A stretch of 64,000 nucleotides of DNA from Bradyrhizobium sp. Arg816 (lineage in GTDB: Bacteria; Pseudomonadota; Alphaproteobacteria; Rhizobiales; Xanthobacteraceae). Position numbers and translations under genes: made by a program. The DNA is taken from positions 81,803-145,802 of the forward strand of contig NZ_JAPRAQ010000021.1 of assembly GCF_029989365.1 (NCBI RefSeq). Reading direction: 5' to 3'. The first letter of the stretch is position 1. The number at the start of each line of letters is the position of its first letter. Below, in pieces: positions 26,467 to 35,987 of this stretch. The notes below the pieces were generated by a model. That model was not told the DNA's origin. It did not search any database and saw only the letters and a program-made list of their open reading frames with translations.

Positions 26467-27579
26467 TCAGGCCGCAGCCTGTTCGATCGGTGAGAAGGGC
26501 AGCCCGAGGCTTTCGGCGACTGCTTCGTAAGTTAGCCGGCCCCGATGGACGTTGAGGCCTGCGCGCAGATGCGGATTGTCGAGCACGGCGGAAAAGCCCT
26601 TGTTGGCCAGAGCCAAACCAAACGGCAGCGTCGCGTTATTCAGTGCCTGGCTCGAGGTCAGCGGCACGGCCCCGGGCATATTGGCCACGCAATAATGAAT
26701 GATGCCATCCACTTCGTAAGTAGGATCAGCGTGAGTGGTTGGTTGCGATGTCTCAAAGCAGCCGCCCTGATCGATAGCGACGTCCACGAGCACCGCCCTC
26801 TTGCGCATCGAGCTCAGCATGCTCCGGCGGACTAGCTTCGGCGCGCTCGCACCTGGAACGAGCACCGCACCTATCACCACATCCGCCGCAAATACCTCTT
26901 CCTCCACAGAGTCGATGGTCGAAAACCTGGTGCGAACGCGTCCTTCGAATAGCTCGTCCAACTCGCGGAGCCGGAGTATCGAACGGTCGATGATGGTCAC
27001 CTCTGCGCCCAGACCAGCCGCCATGCGTGCCGCGTGCGTACCAACGACGCCACCTCCGATCACCACGATTCGGGCAGGCTGAACACCGGGCACCCCACCG
27101 ATCAACAGCCCTCGTCCGCCTGCACTCCGCTTCAGGGCGCCCCCCGCCGCTTCGATCGCAAGCCTACCCGCGACCTCGCTCATCGGCGCCAGCAGCGGAA
27201 GACCACCATGCGCATCAGTAACGGTCTCATAGGCGATCGCAGTGCATCCAGATTTCAGGAGGCCCTTGGCCTGGTCCGGGTCGGGGGCCAGATGCAGATA
27301 AGTGAACAGGATCTGATTTTCCCGCAGCTGACACCATTCGGTCGGCTGAGGTTCCTTAACCTTTACGATCATCTCGCCCGATGCGAATACCTCAGCTGCG
27401 GAAGTTAGAATCGTTCCGCCAACATTGCGATAATCGTCATCGGTTGCACCAATGCCAGCGCCGGCATTGGTCTCGATCATCACGCGGTGGCCCGCTGCCA
27501 CGTATTCGCGGACAGCTCCCGGGGTAAGGCCCACGCGATATTCGTGAGCCTTGATTTCCTTGGGGACTCCGACCTTCAT
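26467..27579 (-). CDS. ald: alanine dehydrogenase
   Basis: A 370-residue NAD-dependent alanine dehydrogenase: 'MKVGVPKEIKAHEYRVGLTP' at the start, substrate Lys in 'VKVKEPQPTEW', catalytic His in 'FTYLHLAPDPDQAKGLL' and a Rossmann motif 'VVIGGGVVGTHAARMAAGLG'. It interconverts alanine and pyruvate plus ammonium. Bacteroids of soybean rhizobia can make and excrete alanine, and a copy beside nif and hup genes fits that. It is a single gene with its own terminator; no adjacent AldR-type regulator was found. Confidence 0.95.
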   Translation of the reverse strand: MKVGVPKEIKAHEYRVGLTPGAVREYVAAGHRVMIETNAGAGIGATDDDYRNVGGTILTSAAEVFASGEMIVKVKEPQPTEWCQLRENQILFTYLHLAPDPDQAKGLLKSGCTAIAYETVTDAHGGLPLLAPMSEVAGRLAIEAAGGALKRSAGGRGLLIGGVPGVQPARIVVIGGGVVGTHAARMAAGLGAEVTIIDRSILRLRELDELFEGRVRTRFSTIDSVEEEVFAADVVIGAVLVPGASAPKLVRRSMLSSMRKRAVLVDVAIDQGGCFETSQPTTHADPTYEVDGIIHYCVANMPGAVPLTSSQALNNATLPFGLALANKGFSAVLDNPHLRAGLNVHRGRLTYEAVAESLGLPFSPIEQAAA

Positions 27580-27966
27580 TTGAAAACTCCTGCCTGGAGC
27601 GCCTTTCTAATCGGAAGCGAGCAGCGATATTGCGACGCAGCCGTTAAAATGGCGCAGAAATTCAACGATATTTGACAAGCTTCGCAGGATTTCAAACCCA
27701 CGGGTGCCGAGCGGATCGTGTGACCATGCTCGCTGAGCTTAACCGTCGAAAGTGCGCGGTGGCGATGAATCGTTTCGAATTGCGTTCTCGGCTCGTGGAA
27801 AAGCCAACAACCGAAATTCAGCACGCCCAAAGAGCGAAGTCGCAGTCTGCCGGTTGGGCAGATCGCCCATAGAAGGGATCGTTTCCAGAGCTAATGGGTG
27901 ATGGGTGATGGCTCATGACCATTGATCATAAACTTGGTTCCCAAAAGCTGGACGATGCGCAGCGTG
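27580..27966. other. intergenic region hypE-ald
   Basis: No gene recognised. Near 27893-27914 there is a small tandem of the heptamer ATGGGTG. No sigma-54 or NifA element was seen before ald. Confidence 0.5.
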
Positions 27967-29013
27967 TCAACAGATCCGAGGCAATTGTTCGCCCCACAAC
28001 CAGTCGACGATTCGTCGACCGCCGAAACCGGTCGCCATCTGCACAAATTTCCGATTGTCAGCCACCGCTTCGCCAATATCAGCTGCGTCGGACCCGAGCG
28101 GGTGCGCCTTCATGGCTGCAAGCACGGCATCGGCCAAATCAGGCGCGACGATCGCAACGAGCTTGCCTTCGTTGGCGACATGGATCGGATCGAGTCCAAG
28201 AAGTTCGCAGGTAGCCGCAACCGCCGGCTTCACCGGAATGGATGCTTCCTGCAGACGGAACCCGAGCTCGGATTGATGCGCAATCTCGTTGAGGGTCGCG
28301 GCAAGCCCACCGCGCGTGGGGTCGCGCATCACCCGGATGGCGCTACCGCCGGCGGCAACCATGACCGCTACGAGGTTATGCAACGCTACGGAATCCGAGA
28401 CGACCTCGGTTTGAAAAGGGACGTTCTGGCGTTTTGACATGATCGCCACCCCATGATCGCCGAGGCTACCGGAGACCAGCACACGGTCCCCGACCCTTGC
28501 CTTGTCGGCGGAGAGATCGAGCCCATCGGCCACAATCCCGATCCCGGTCGTAGAGATGAACAGACCATCCGCCTTGCCGCGCTCGACGACCTTGGTGTCT
28601 CCGGCAATGATGTAAACGCCGGCACTGCGCGCTGCCGCGCCCATGGAATCGGCGATCGCCTTCAGATCAGAAAACGGGAAGCCCTCCTCGATGATAAAAC
28701 TGGCCGACAGATAGAGGGGACGCGCGCCGGACATCGCGACATCATTGATCGTGCCGTGCACAGCCAGTGACCCGATATTGCCGCCGGGAAAGAACAGCGG
28801 CGAGACCACATAGCCGTCGGTCGTCATCACCATCCTGCCTGCCGTGACGTCAAACGCCGACTGATCATTGCAGCGGGCGAGCCATTCATTACCAAAGGCT
28901 TGGTGAAAAAGACCGGAGATCAGCTGTGCCATGGCACGGCCCCCGGATCCGTGGGAAAGATCAACGCGTCCGTTCTCGACGTCGAGCTTGCGTTGATAGC
29001 CCTTTACGCTCAT
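27967..29013 (-). CDS. hypE: HypE, hydrogenase CN-ligand synthesis
   Basis: A 348-residue PurM-like protein with 'RVDLSHGSGGRAMAQLISGL' near the N-terminus, 'TGRMVMTTDGYVVSPLFFPG' and the C-terminal 'WGEQLPRIC', whose last Cys takes the carbamoyl group from HypF and is dehydrated to thiocyanate, the source of the cyanide ligands of the NiFe site. Last gene of the hup-hyp cluster, overlapping hypD by four bases. Confidence 0.97.
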   Translation of the reverse strand: MSVKGYQRKLDVENGRVDLSHGSGGRAMAQLISGLFHQAFGNEWLARCNDQSAFDVTAGRMVMTTDGYVVSPLFFPGGNIGSLAVHGTINDVAMSGARPLYLSASFIIEEGFPFSDLKAIADSMGAAARSAGVYIIAGDTKVVERGKADGLFISTTGIGIVADGLDLSADKARVGDRVLVSGSLGDHGVAIMSKRQNVPFQTEVVSDSVALHNLVAVMVAAGGSAIRVMRDPTRGGLAATLNEIAHQSELGFRLQEASIPVKPAVAATCELLGLDPIHVANEGKLVAIVAPDLADAVLAAMKAHPLGSDAADIGEAVADNRKFVQMATGFGGRRIVDWLWGEQLPRIC

Positions 29014-30152
29014 GACGTGCGCCTCAACGGTTCATCGCGAACTCGGCCATAGGTCCAATACGCCGCACAAGCGCCTTCCGATGATACCATGCAGGACCCT
29101 ATGGGAGTTTCCGGCGTGCAGACGGTTCCAAACAGCTTACACTCGACCGGCCGCTTGGCGCCACGCAGGATCGCGCAGCACTCGCACGCCGGATTGTCTG
29201 CGACACGTAGGTCGTGGATCGCAAAACGCGTCTCAGCGTCGAATTGCGCGTAAGCCCGTTTCAGCTTCAGTCCGCTGTTGGGTACGAGTCCGAGCCCACG
29301 CCATTCAAACTGCTCGCGCAGTTCGAATATCTGCGATACCTCGTCCTTGGCGCGCCGATTGCCGCCACGCGTCACCGCACGACTGTATTGGTTCTCCACC
29401 TCGTAGCGATCTTCGTTCACCTGCCGCACCAGCATAAGGATCGCCTGCATCACATCGAGCGGTTCAAATCCCGCGATCACGATCGGCTTGCCAAATTGTT
29501 CTGCCAGGGGCTCGTAAGGCTGCGTACCGATAATGGTGCTGACATGTGCAGGCCCGATGAAGCCGTCAATTGGAACCCCGCCGGTGTCGCGGATTTTGGG
29601 GTTCTCGAGAATGCTGTGCATCGCGGAGGGTGTAAGCACGTGGTTGCAGAACACGCTGAGGCCCTTCAACCGCTTCTCCTCGGCAATTCGGATCATCACC
29701 GCCGTCGGGGGCGTCGTGGTCTCAAATCCGATGGCAAAGAAGACCACCTCGCGGCTCGGCGCCTGTTCGACGAGCCGGATAGCGTCGAGCGTCGAGTAGA
29801 CCATCCGGATGTCGGCGCCGAGCGCTTTAGCTCGCAACAGGGACTGTCCTTGCGACCCAGGCGCGCGCATCAGGTCGCCGTAGACGCACAGAGTGACCTC
29901 TGGTCGGTCGACAAGCCGGATCGCCATATCGATTCGGCTGGCGGGCAGAACGCAGACGGGACAACCGGGCCCGTGGATCATGCGGACGTTCGCGGGCAGC
30001 AGATCCTCCAGGCCGTAGCGGGAGATCGCATGAGTGTGCCCGCCGCAGAATTCCATGAACCGATAGGCTCTTTGCGAACTGACCTCGGCGCCAATCGCAC
30101 GCGCAATTCCCTGCGCGATGGCCTTGTCGCGAAATTCGTCCGCATATTTCAT
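29010..30152 (-). CDS. hypD: HypD, Fe(CN)2CO assembly scaffold
   Basis: A 380-residue HypD with 'MEFCGGHTHAISRYGLEDLL', 'MIHGPGCPVCVLP' and the [4Fe-4S] region 'NPACECCAILRGAKRPVECK'. It builds the Fe(CN)2CO unit with HypC. The ATG at 30152 overlaps the hypC stop as ATGA and gives the usual length; the longer frame from 30380 merely runs antiparallel in phase through hypC. Confidence 0.97.
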   Translation of the reverse strand: MKYADEFRDKAIAQGIARAIGAEVSSQRAYRFMEFCGGHTHAISRYGLEDLLPANVRMIHGPGCPVCVLPASRIDMAIRLVDRPEVTLCVYGDLMRAPGSQGQSLLRAKALGADIRMVYSTLDAIRLVEQAPSREVVFFAIGFETTTPPTAVMIRIAEEKRLKGLSVFCNHVLTPSAMHSILENPKIRDTGGVPIDGFIGPAHVSTIIGTQPYEPLAEQFGKPIVIAGFEPLDVMQAILMLVRQVNEDRYEVENQYSRAVTRGGNRRAKDEVSQIFELREQFEWRGLGLVPNSGLKLKRAYAQFDAETRFAIHDLRVADNPACECCAILRGAKRPVECKLFGTVCTPETPIGSCMVSSEGACAAYWTYGRVRDEPLRRTS

Positions 30153-30382
30153 GATCGGCGTTCTCCTGCGCTGCCCAGCTCCTGCAGCAACTCCAGCGTG
30201 CGCTTGGCTTCCGTCGGATCGATCTTGGCCAGCGCATAGCCGACATGGACAAGGACGCAATCGCCGACCTCGAGCTCGTCGACGAGAGCGATCGATATCT
30301 CCAGGCTGATGCCATCGATGGACACTATGGCCATGTCGTTGGGAAGAATTTTCGCAATCTTTGCCGGAACCGAAAGACACAT
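30149..30382 (-). CDS. hypC: HypC, hydrogenase maturation chaperone
   Basis: A 77-residue HypC starting 'MCLSVPAKIAKILPNDMAIV' with the essential N-terminal Cys and the 'VGDCVLVHVGYALAKID' block. It binds HypD and the hydrogenase large-subunit precursor. It starts one base after hypF ends. Confidence 0.96.
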   Translation of the reverse strand: MCLSVPAKIAKILPNDMAIVSIDGISLEISIALVDELEVGDCVLVHVGYALAKIDPTEAKRTLELLQELGSAGERRS

Positions 30383-30383
30383 A

Positions 30384-32639
30384 TCAGGCTGTTCCTCCCC
30401 TGGCGGACGACTGTTGAGCTATCTGCAGAGCGCCAATCCAGGCCTGGCCAAGGCTCAAACCGCCATCATTGGGCGGCACCCGCCGTGGCACGAGCGGGGT
30501 AAGGCCGGCAGCGCTGCAACCGCGCGGGATTTCATCCGCCAGCGTCGCGTTCAGGAAGCAGCCGCCGCTCAGAACGACGGTATTAACGCCCGTTGTCCGC
30601 GCAGACCGCCTGACCCAGTCAACGCAGGCGGCGGCGAAGGTGCCATGAAACAGCCCGGCTCCGCCCACCGCGTCAATGTCATCTGCAATCAACCGCGCAA
30701 ACAGCGGACGAAGCGACAGCACGCCACCATCGATCGTCCAGCCGGCTTCGAGAATCGCAGTCCGCCGCACCAGCGCCTCGAGCTTCATCGCCGCTTCGCC
30801 CTCATAGCTCTGCAAACTCGCAATCCCCAGCAGCGCCGCTGCCGCGTCGAACAACCGACCCGCGCTGGTCGTGGTGACCCCGCCCGGCTGTTCGAGCAAG
30901 GCCGACACACATCCAGCCTGCCGTTGCGCCGCAAAGCGCGGCCCGATTTCGTTACCCCGGCCGAGCTCATGTAGTACTGCGCTGGCCATGCGCCACGGCT
31001 CGCGGGCTGCACGATCTCTACCAGGCATTTGCAGGGGCGCTAAGTGCCCGATACGTCGGCACCTCGTCCCTTCGCACAACAATAGCTCGCCACCCCAGTT
31101 ACCGCCCTCGGAGCCAAGGCCATGGCCATCGAGCACCAGGGCAAGCGCAGGTCCCGCATGGCCATGCTCGGCGATCACTGCGGCAGCGTGCGCGTGGTGA
31201 TGCTGGACAGCGACCAGCGCGCGGCCATTTGCTTCCGCAAACCGGGTAGAAGCCATATCGGGATTCAGATCATGGGCGATGGCGACAGGCTCCACATCAA
31301 GGCTCGATGTGAGGCGTCGGATCGTCTCCTCGAACGCACGGATGCCTTCGGCCGTATCCAGATCGCCAATATGCTGGGAGACGAACGCTTGGTTGTCCCG
31401 CGTGATGGTGACCGTCGATTTCAGTGCGCCGCCCACGGCGAGTACGGGCGGCACAGACATCGCAAGCCTGATCGGTTCGGGAACATAGCCACGGGCACGA
31501 CGAATGAATTGCGGCCGGCCAGCCACCACCGACACCACGGAGTCATCAGCACGCGTCACTATATCGCGATCATGGGTCACGATAAGGTCGGAGATCCCCT
31601 TGAGCCGCCGCAGCGCCTGCGCGTTGTCGATCAGGAGCGGTTCGCCGCAAAGATTGGCACTGGTGGCAACGATGACCGGGCCGGTCTCCGCACATGCTCC
31701 TGCCGAGCGAAGCGCATGAAGGATGAGGTGATGCAGCGGCGCTACAGGCAGCATGACACCCACACGAGATAAGCCAGGAGCTATGGCGGGCGCCAAATTG
31801 TTGCGCGAAGGCAGAAGGACGATGGGACGTGCTACGGATTCGAGCAGCGCAAGCTCGGGCGCGTTCGCCTCCGCGATGTCGCTGACGCGCTCTATGGAAT
31901 CGACCATAATCGCGAACGGCTTCTGAAGGCGCTGCTTTCTGCCGCGCAAACGCTGCACGGCGTCCTGGTTACGCGCGTCGCAAAGAAGCTGGTACCCACC
32001 CAGCCCCTTTATCGCCACGATTTGTCCCCCCGCGATTGCCGCGACAATGGCGCTGATCCCATGGCTGAGCCGAGGCCCGCATGTCGGACACGCGATCGCC
32101 TCCGCATGAAACCTGCGGCTCGCCGGATCGGCATATTCGGCCGCGCAGGCGGCGCACAACCTAAAAGCCCTCATCACGGTGTTGCGGCGGTCGTACGGCA
32201 GCCGTTCGGCGATGGTGTAGCGTGGGCCACAATTGCAGCAACTGATGAAGGGGTAAAGGTAATGCCGATTTTCTGAATCGAACAGCTCGCTGAGGCATTG
32301 CTGGCAGGCAGCAGCATCAGCGACGATCTGGGTTGACAATTTGCCGCCTTCGCTCGTGCCGATCGAAAAGTCTTTCGCCGCGAGCGCCGCAGTCTCCCGA
32401 ACGCAGATGTGGTCGATGCGTGCCAACGGAGGCGCCTCGAGCGGCAACGTAGCGACAAACTCCGACGCACGGTGGCCCTCGACCTCGATCGTAACGCCCT
32501 CGGGGCCATTGATGACAAATCCCGCCAATCCGTAGCGCATGGCGAGTCCATAGACGTAAGGACGAAAGCCGACCCCTTGCACGGCCCCACTCACGCGGAC
32601 GCGCAGCCGCGTTCGGTCGCAGGTGGTTGGGGCGCTCAT
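30384..32639 (-). CDS. hypF: HypF, carbamoyltransferase
   Basis: A 751-residue protein with, in order, an acylphosphatase domain ('VQGVGFRPYVYGLAMRYGL', residues about 12-95), two zinc-finger blocks ('CQQCLSELFD', 'CNCGPRY', 'CAACAAEYADP', 'CPTCGPRL'), a YrdC-like domain ('QIVAIKGLGGYQLLCDARN') and a Kae1-like domain with 'HHHAHAAAVIAEHG'. It activates carbamoyl phosphate and transfers the group to HypE. Overlaps hypB by ATGA. Confidence 0.97.
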   Translation of the reverse strand: MSAPTTCDRTRLRVRVSGAVQGVGFRPYVYGLAMRYGLAGFVINGPEGVTIEVEGHRASEFVATLPLEAPPLARIDHICVRETAALAAKDFSIGTSEGGKLSTQIVADAAACQQCLSELFDSENRHYLYPFISCCNCGPRYTIAERLPYDRRNTVMRAFRLCAACAAEYADPASRRFHAEAIACPTCGPRLSHGISAIVAAIAGGQIVAIKGLGGYQLLCDARNQDAVQRLRGRKQRLQKPFAIMVDSIERVSDIAEANAPELALLESVARPIVLLPSRNNLAPAIAPGLSRVGVMLPVAPLHHLILHALRSAGACAETGPVIVATSANLCGEPLLIDNAQALRRLKGISDLIVTHDRDIVTRADDSVVSVVAGRPQFIRRARGYVPEPIRLAMSVPPVLAVGGALKSTVTITRDNQAFVSQHIGDLDTAEGIRAFEETIRRLTSSLDVEPVAIAHDLNPDMASTRFAEANGRALVAVQHHHAHAAAVIAEHGHAGPALALVLDGHGLGSEGGNWGGELLLCEGTRCRRIGHLAPLQMPGRDRAAREPWRMASAVLHELGRGNEIGPRFAAQRQAGCVSALLEQPGGVTTTSAGRLFDAAAALLGIASLQSYEGEAAMKLEALVRRTAILEAGWTIDGGVLSLRPLFARLIADDIDAVGGAGLFHGTFAAACVDWVRRSARTTGVNTVVLSGGCFLNATLADEIPRGCSAAGLTPLVPRRVPPNDGGLSLGQAWIGALQIAQQSSARGGTA

Positions 32640-33595
32640 CGCCTTGTGTCCTCTAGGGCGCGCCTCTGATGCCCCGCCTGTCTATCGATCCAGGCGTAGA
32701 GCGCGCCAAAACCCTCGCCCGTACGAGCCGAAACTACAAGCACGTCGATCTTTGGATTGACTCGTCTGGCGTATTCAATCGTCTTGCCCAAATCGAACTC
32801 AAGCAGCGGGGCCAGATCAATCTTGTTGATCACCATGAGCGAAGAAGCGGCAAACATATCAGGATATTTGAGCGGCTTGTCTTCACCTTCGGTAATCGAC
32901 AGCACTACGATCTTGCAGGCCTCGCCAAGATCGAAGGCTGCGGGACAGATCAGATTACCGACGTTCTCGATGAAGAGAATACCACCCGTGAGCAGCGGCA
33001 AGCGGCGATAAGCCTCGCCAATCGTCGCAGCGTCGAGATGGCAACCCTTGCCGGTGTTGACTTGAATGGCTGGCACGCCGGCGGCCCGAATGCGTTCGGC
33101 ATCGTTCGAGGTCTGCTGGTCGCCTTCGATAACCCCGACCGGCCGGCTACGCTTGAGCTCAGACACCCCGCGGACGAGCAGCGTCGTTTTACCTGCACCG
33201 GGACTGGACAAAAGATTAAATACAAGCAGGTCATCGGCGACGAAGAGCGCGCGGTTGTCCGCCGCAATCCCATTATTCTTGCCAAGAATATCGCGCCCGA
33301 TCTGAATGACCCGCTCTCTGCCCATGCCCGCGACCTTCAAGCCAGCCGGGCCAGCGCCGCCACTCAGAAGCGCCTGCCCACCATGAGCCTGGTGACGGGC
33401 AGAGCCACGATGGCGACTATGACTATCGCCAGCATGGTTTGAACGCTGCGGGCCTTGGTCGCCATGCGGATGCGCGCAATGGCGATCGCAATTGTCCTGC
33501 ACATGGACCTCGTATCGCTCATGGCTCTCCGCATCATGCGCCTTGGCGCGTTTGGTCGACGGCGTCCCTTCGGTGCAGCCGCAAACGGTACACAT
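32636..33595 (-). CDS. hypB: HypB, nickel-inserting GTPase
   Basis: A 319-residue protein: 'MCTVCGCTEG' N-terminal metal-binding Cys motif, a His-rich, Asp-rich stretch (about residues 25-70, with H-C-A-H-P-H-G and H-S-R-H-R-G runs) for nickel storage, and a GTPase domain ('NLLSSPGAGKTTLLVRGV', 'EGDQQTSNDAERI', 'MVINKIDLAPLL'). The start at 33595 places the conserved Cys motif first and overlaps the hypA stop (TGATG); the frame is open to 33676. The His tract is similar in kind to that of B. japonicum HypB. Confidence 0.96.
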   Translation of the reverse strand: MCTVCGCTEGTPSTKRAKAHDAESHERYEVHVQDNCDRHCAHPHGDQGPQRSNHAGDSHSRHRGSARHQAHGGQALLSGGAGPAGLKVAGMGRERVIQIGRDILGKNNGIAADNRALFVADDLLVFNLLSSPGAGKTTLLVRGVSELKRSRPVGVIEGDQQTSNDAERIRAAGVPAIQVNTGKGCHLDAATIGEAYRRLPLLTGGILFIENVGNLICPAAFDLGEACKIVVLSITEGEDKPLKYPDMFAASSLMVINKIDLAPLLEFDLGKTIEYARRVNPKIDVLVVSARTGEGFGALYAWIDRQAGHQRRALEDTRR

Positions 33596-33936
33596 CAATC
33601 GATCTCCAGCTCTCTCACACGCATCTGTTCGCCCGCGGTTACCTGCAACTGATAGCTGCCGCAGCAAGAACAGCATTCACCGCGTCGCGCAATCTCGACG
33701 CTCTTCGAACAGCTCATGCACCAGGCAACGCCGGGCAGTTCGACGATATTAAGGACTGCACCCTCGGCAACGGTCCGCGTCGCAACGACCGCAAAGCAGA
33801 ATCTGATCGCCTCCGGCGCGGCATGACTCAGCGCTCCCATCTCTAGACAGACGCTCCGCACCCGCGAAAACGATCGGTGACGTACCTCCTCCTCGACGAT
33901 TTGAATGATGCCAAGACAAATCGCCATTTCATGCAT
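33595..33936 (-). CDS. hypA: HypA, nickel metallochaperone
   Basis: A 113-residue HypA: 'MHEMAICLGIIQIVEEEV' supplies the N-terminal nickel-binding M-H-E, and the zinc site uses 'CMSCSKSVEIARRGECCSCC'. The ATG at 33936 is chosen because the M-H-E motif must be N-terminal. It overlaps hupK by eight bases and hypB by one. Confidence 0.96.
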   Translation of the reverse strand: MHEMAICLGIIQIVEEEVRHRSFSRVRSVCLEMGALSHAAPEAIRFCFAVVATRTVAEGAVLNIVELPGVAWCMSCSKSVEIARRGECCSCCGSYQLQVTAGEQMRVRELEID

Positions 33937-35029
33937 CGCCAACTTCGCGAAAATTCAGAGTGAACCCGACGCACGGATCGAGCGATGCAATCACCGCATC
34001 GACTGCATCCCGACGTCGTCTAGCCGTCAGCACCGCGCCCTGCAGGCTGCGGACAAGCGGTCCGCGCGGGTGGAAATTCCACTCCGTCGGCGCAAGGAAT
34101 TCGAAGCGGGATATCCGGCCCTGAGGATCAAGCTCAACCGCGTGGTAGAGACGCCCCCTGGCGCATTCGACCGCGGCCGCCGCACGACCGGGCCCTAACT
34201 TATATCTTTCGATAATCCCATGCTCCGCCGAGTCAATCTGAGCACCGGCCTTGAGCCAGGCACATAACCGGAGGGCTTCAGCAATTCTGGCCCTCAGCCG
34301 CTCGGCCGCACCGGAGGGGCTCGGCGAGAGCCGATCACGCGTCATTTGGCGCGCCCATGGACCCGTCTCGGGCACATGTCCGTCAAGATCCGGACAATAG
34401 CAAAATTTCGCGCCATCCACGAGCAGCCGTTTAATGATGTTGAGGTCGTCAGCAACGGACAGGAACGAGTGCTCCGCCGGAATTGACTTCAGGCCGCTCT
34501 CATCAAGCGCTGCAATGCGAAGCGCCAATGGGCTACCGGACCTCACCGCGCCCCCCTCATTCGACATGCCGAGCACGTTCAGCGCAGCCACGATCCGCGC
34601 TGTTGCTTCGCGTTGAGCGGAGCCCCAGGCTGGCTGTGCGCTGCCGAGAAGCCCTGACATTCCCCGCATAACAGAGCGGATTGCCGCCGCACTGGCGATG
34701 TCTTGCGCAAGATGTCCGACAAACAGGCCCCGTAGCAAATCCGCGATCCGCTCGATAACGATAAGCGCAATACGATGCTGTTTTGTTGTGCGGTTGATCA
34801 CTTCGTCGCGCGCCGTCTCGACCGCGGACAGCAGGGCAGTTTGCTGCGCAGCGGCACACAACGCGAAGAGCCGCGGCAGCACCTTGAGCAGCAACGAGGC
34901 TTGTTTGCCGGCGAACAGCCGCGCCAGCGGCGGCCGGACTCGCGGCAGGATCTCGATCGCGGCTACTACGTCGGCAGCTAGCGATACGGTTACATCGATT
35001 TTGTTCTGGGCAGCGAGGCTCATCCGCAC
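33929..35029 (-). CDS. hupK: HupK, hydrogenase assembly protein
   Basis: A 366-residue protein related to the hydrogenase large subunit but without its NiFe-binding Cys pairs. The C-terminal 'AIIASLDPCVGFTLNFREV'-like end ('DPCVGF') is a remnant of the large-subunit L2 motif. HupK is needed for NiFe cofactor handling of HupL in rhizobia. It follows hupH after about 95 bases where B. japonicum carries hupI and hupJ. Confidence 0.9.
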   Translation of the reverse strand: MRMSLAAQNKIDVTVSLAADVVAAIEILPRVRPPLARLFAGKQASLLLKVLPRLFALCAAAQQTALLSAVETARDEVINRTTKQHRIALIVIERIADLLRGLFVGHLAQDIASAAAIRSVMRGMSGLLGSAQPAWGSAQREATARIVAALNVLGMSNEGGAVRSGSPLALRIAALDESGLKSIPAEHSFLSVADDLNIIKRLLVDGAKFCYCPDLDGHVPETGPWARQMTRDRLSPSPSGAAERLRARIAEALRLCAWLKAGAQIDSAEHGIIERYKLGPGRAAAAVECARGRLYHAVELDPQGRISRFEFLAPTEWNFHPRGPLVRSLQGAVLTARRRRDAVDAVIASLDPCVGFTLNFREVGDA

Positions 35030-35123
35030 CGCTCCACCAACATCCTGCGCGAGTTATGCCGGCGGTCGCTGCGCCCGCGGCGTCTACGGGATCCCACCCG
35101 ACGCCGAACGTTCTCCAAGCTCT

Positions 35124-35987
35124 TCATGTGAAGTACGCCTTAATAATTTCCTGCATGCGCTCAGCAGAGTCCTGGAAATCCTCGTCGGCAGCCAACGCAA
35201 CAATCGGCACGCCGCCGACCTCCAGCGTATCAAGGATGATATTGTCCGTAGAACTGAAGAACTGCACCGACCAGACGTTCCTGATCCCGGTCGCCTGCAC
35301 TCGGCACGTGCTGTAGCCACGGAAGATGAGTTGGACCGGGCCATTGCCCACGCTTTGCTGCAGGAATGCCAGGTCGATAACGCTCATCGGCAGCAAGGTT
35401 AGATTGATGACATGCGCGCGCATGCCAAAGCGCCAGACGCGCGCCCGCTCGCGTATTTCGGCGAGCACCGGTTGCACGTTCATCGCGCCGTCCGGCGCCG
35501 CGCCGATCGCAAGATCGGCGGACGTCAGGTCAGTTGCGGCGCGCCGGACAATCTGCGGGATCGCTCCGACCTCAAGATATTCGTGCGCCGGCTCGCTCCC
35601 GATGCGCACGCGCCAGATTCCCGCAAGCACGGACTCCCGGATTTGCGCCAAAGAGCCATCTGGCAGCGCAACAACGCCGGCGACCTCACCTTCTCCGAGC
35701 ACTTCACCTAACAGCTTGCGCTCGGGATCGCTGAGATTCGCGAGTCCGTACAGTTGTGTCCGAGCGCTGCTTCTCTGGCTGCCAACGGCAGCAGCGGCAT
35801 TCGATAACAGCGCCATGGCATTCGGATAGTTCCTTGCAAGCTCGTCGCCTTCGCGCCAAGCGCGCTTGGCGAGCGCAGTCGCACTCGTCAACCCGCTATA
35901 GAATACATCGAGACGGCCAGAGCTCGTGGCAAGGTCACTCGCCGCCCCGTCGGAGCCGTCGGGTACAACGCGGATCGCTGTTTTCAT
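35124..35987 (-). CDS. hupH: HupH, hydrogenase assembly protein
   Basis: A 287-residue HupH/HyaF-type protein with 'LYGLANLSDPERKLLGEVLG', 'ESVLAGIWRVRIG', and a C-terminal domain 'IFRGYSTCRVQATGIRNVWS' followed by 'DNIILDTLEVGGVPIVA'. Acts in maturation of the small subunit. The ATG at 35987 overlaps the hupG stop as ATGA; the frame is open to 36179 without support. Confidence 0.93.
   Translation of the reverse strand: MKTAIRVVPDGSDGAASDLATSSGRLDVFYSGLTSATALAKRAWREGDELARNYPNAMALLSNAAAAVGSQRSSARTQLYGLANLSDPERKLLGEVLGEGEVAGVVALPDGSLAQIRESVLAGIWRVRIGSEPAHEYLEVGAIPQIVRRAATDLTSADLAIGAAPDGAMNVQPVLAEIRERARVWRFGMRAHVINLTLLPMSVIDLAFLQQSVGNGPVQLIFRGYSTCRVQATGIRNVWSVQFFSSTDNIILDTLEVGGVPIVALAADEDFQDSAERMQEIIKAYFT

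Noticed and set aside
29214..30239. Plus-strand frame of 341 codons opposite hypD
   Set aside because: hypD is certain from motifs and operon overlaps; the opposite frame has no recognisable content.
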